From Omnitrophica bacterium GWA2_41_15 (GTDB taxonomy: Bacteria > Omnitrophota > Gorgyraeia > Gygaellales > UBA12090), in NCBI GenBank assembly GCA_919902675.1, contig CAKKRH010000030.1, forward strand, positions 1 to 41,880: a DNA stretch of 41,880 bases, in the 5' to 3' direction. Below the pieces are notes generated by a model. That model was not told the DNA's origin, did no database searches, and saw only the letters and a list, made by a program, of their open reading frames with translations. The position numbers and the translations under genes were made by a program. This document shows positions 41,826 to 41,880 of the stretch, in pieces. How positions within the stretch are numbered: the first letter of the stretch is position 1; every line of letters starts with the position of its first letter.

Positions 41826-41880
41826 TTAGTGCGCTGTTACATAAAATTTTTAATAACAGCGCGAGAGAGCAATTGAGCAA
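41826..41880. repeat. TGCGCTGTTA hairpin element, copy 2 (family F), runs off the window
   Basis: The first 37 nt are identical to 39805-39841, and the following AGAGCAATTGAGCAA also matches apart from the joining bases. So the copy includes the start of the GCAATTGAGC inverted repeat and probably continues beyond the window. Confidence 0.92.

Overview
The window reads as one continuous chromosomal segment with every supported gene on the + strand. It suggests an uncultured bacterium with a Gram-negative type envelope. It has a type II secretion pseudopilus cluster, many PAS/GAF histidine kinases, and zinc-binding forms of L33, S14, L36 and adenylate kinase. The gene style and the repeat-filled junctions would fit a candidate phylum such as Omnitrophota (former OP3) or another PVC-related lineage. 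That placement is inference, because no marker was compared with a database.

Region 1 (1-6886) is a signalling cluster. It holds a 3' part of a PAS histidine kinase, a paralogous membrane kinase with a Cache-like sensor, a receiver-PilZ protein, a double-receiver protein, a GAF-PAS kinase and a single-domain receiver. Region 2 (6883-12665) follows without a break. It encodes an exported HExxH peptidase and a type II secretion set in the order G, I, J, K, L, M. Signalling and secretion genes overlap or are closely spaced, so they are probably co-expressed.

Region 3 (12666-13107) has no gene. It holds a promoter-like site and several long-range base-pairing segments that may form an unassigned structured RNA. 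Region 4 (13108-41880) is the core gene-expression block: tRNA-Thr, rpmG, tRNA-Trp, secE, nusG, rplK, rplA, rplJ, rplL, rpoB, rpoC, rpsL, rpsG, fusA, tuf, the S10 and spc ribosomal protein genes (without rpmD), secY, adk, map, infA and rpmJ. Together these genes make RNA polymerase, much of the ribosome, the translation factors and the Sec channel.

The most unusual feature is in the gaps. Most junctions above about 25 nt carry a short-period degenerate repeat, usually arranged as an inverted repeat. The word differs between junctions, but the design recurs: 7-nt units in most families, 9-nt units in the AACAAACTC family and about 10-12-nt units in the GCGGAACTAC family. One 127-bp element occurs twice in opposite orientation, 28.5 kb apart, with 4 mismatches by hand alignment. 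Another pair of about 150 bp lies directly before two consecutive pseudopilin genes. Many genes that follow these elements have no visible Shine-Dalgarno sequence.
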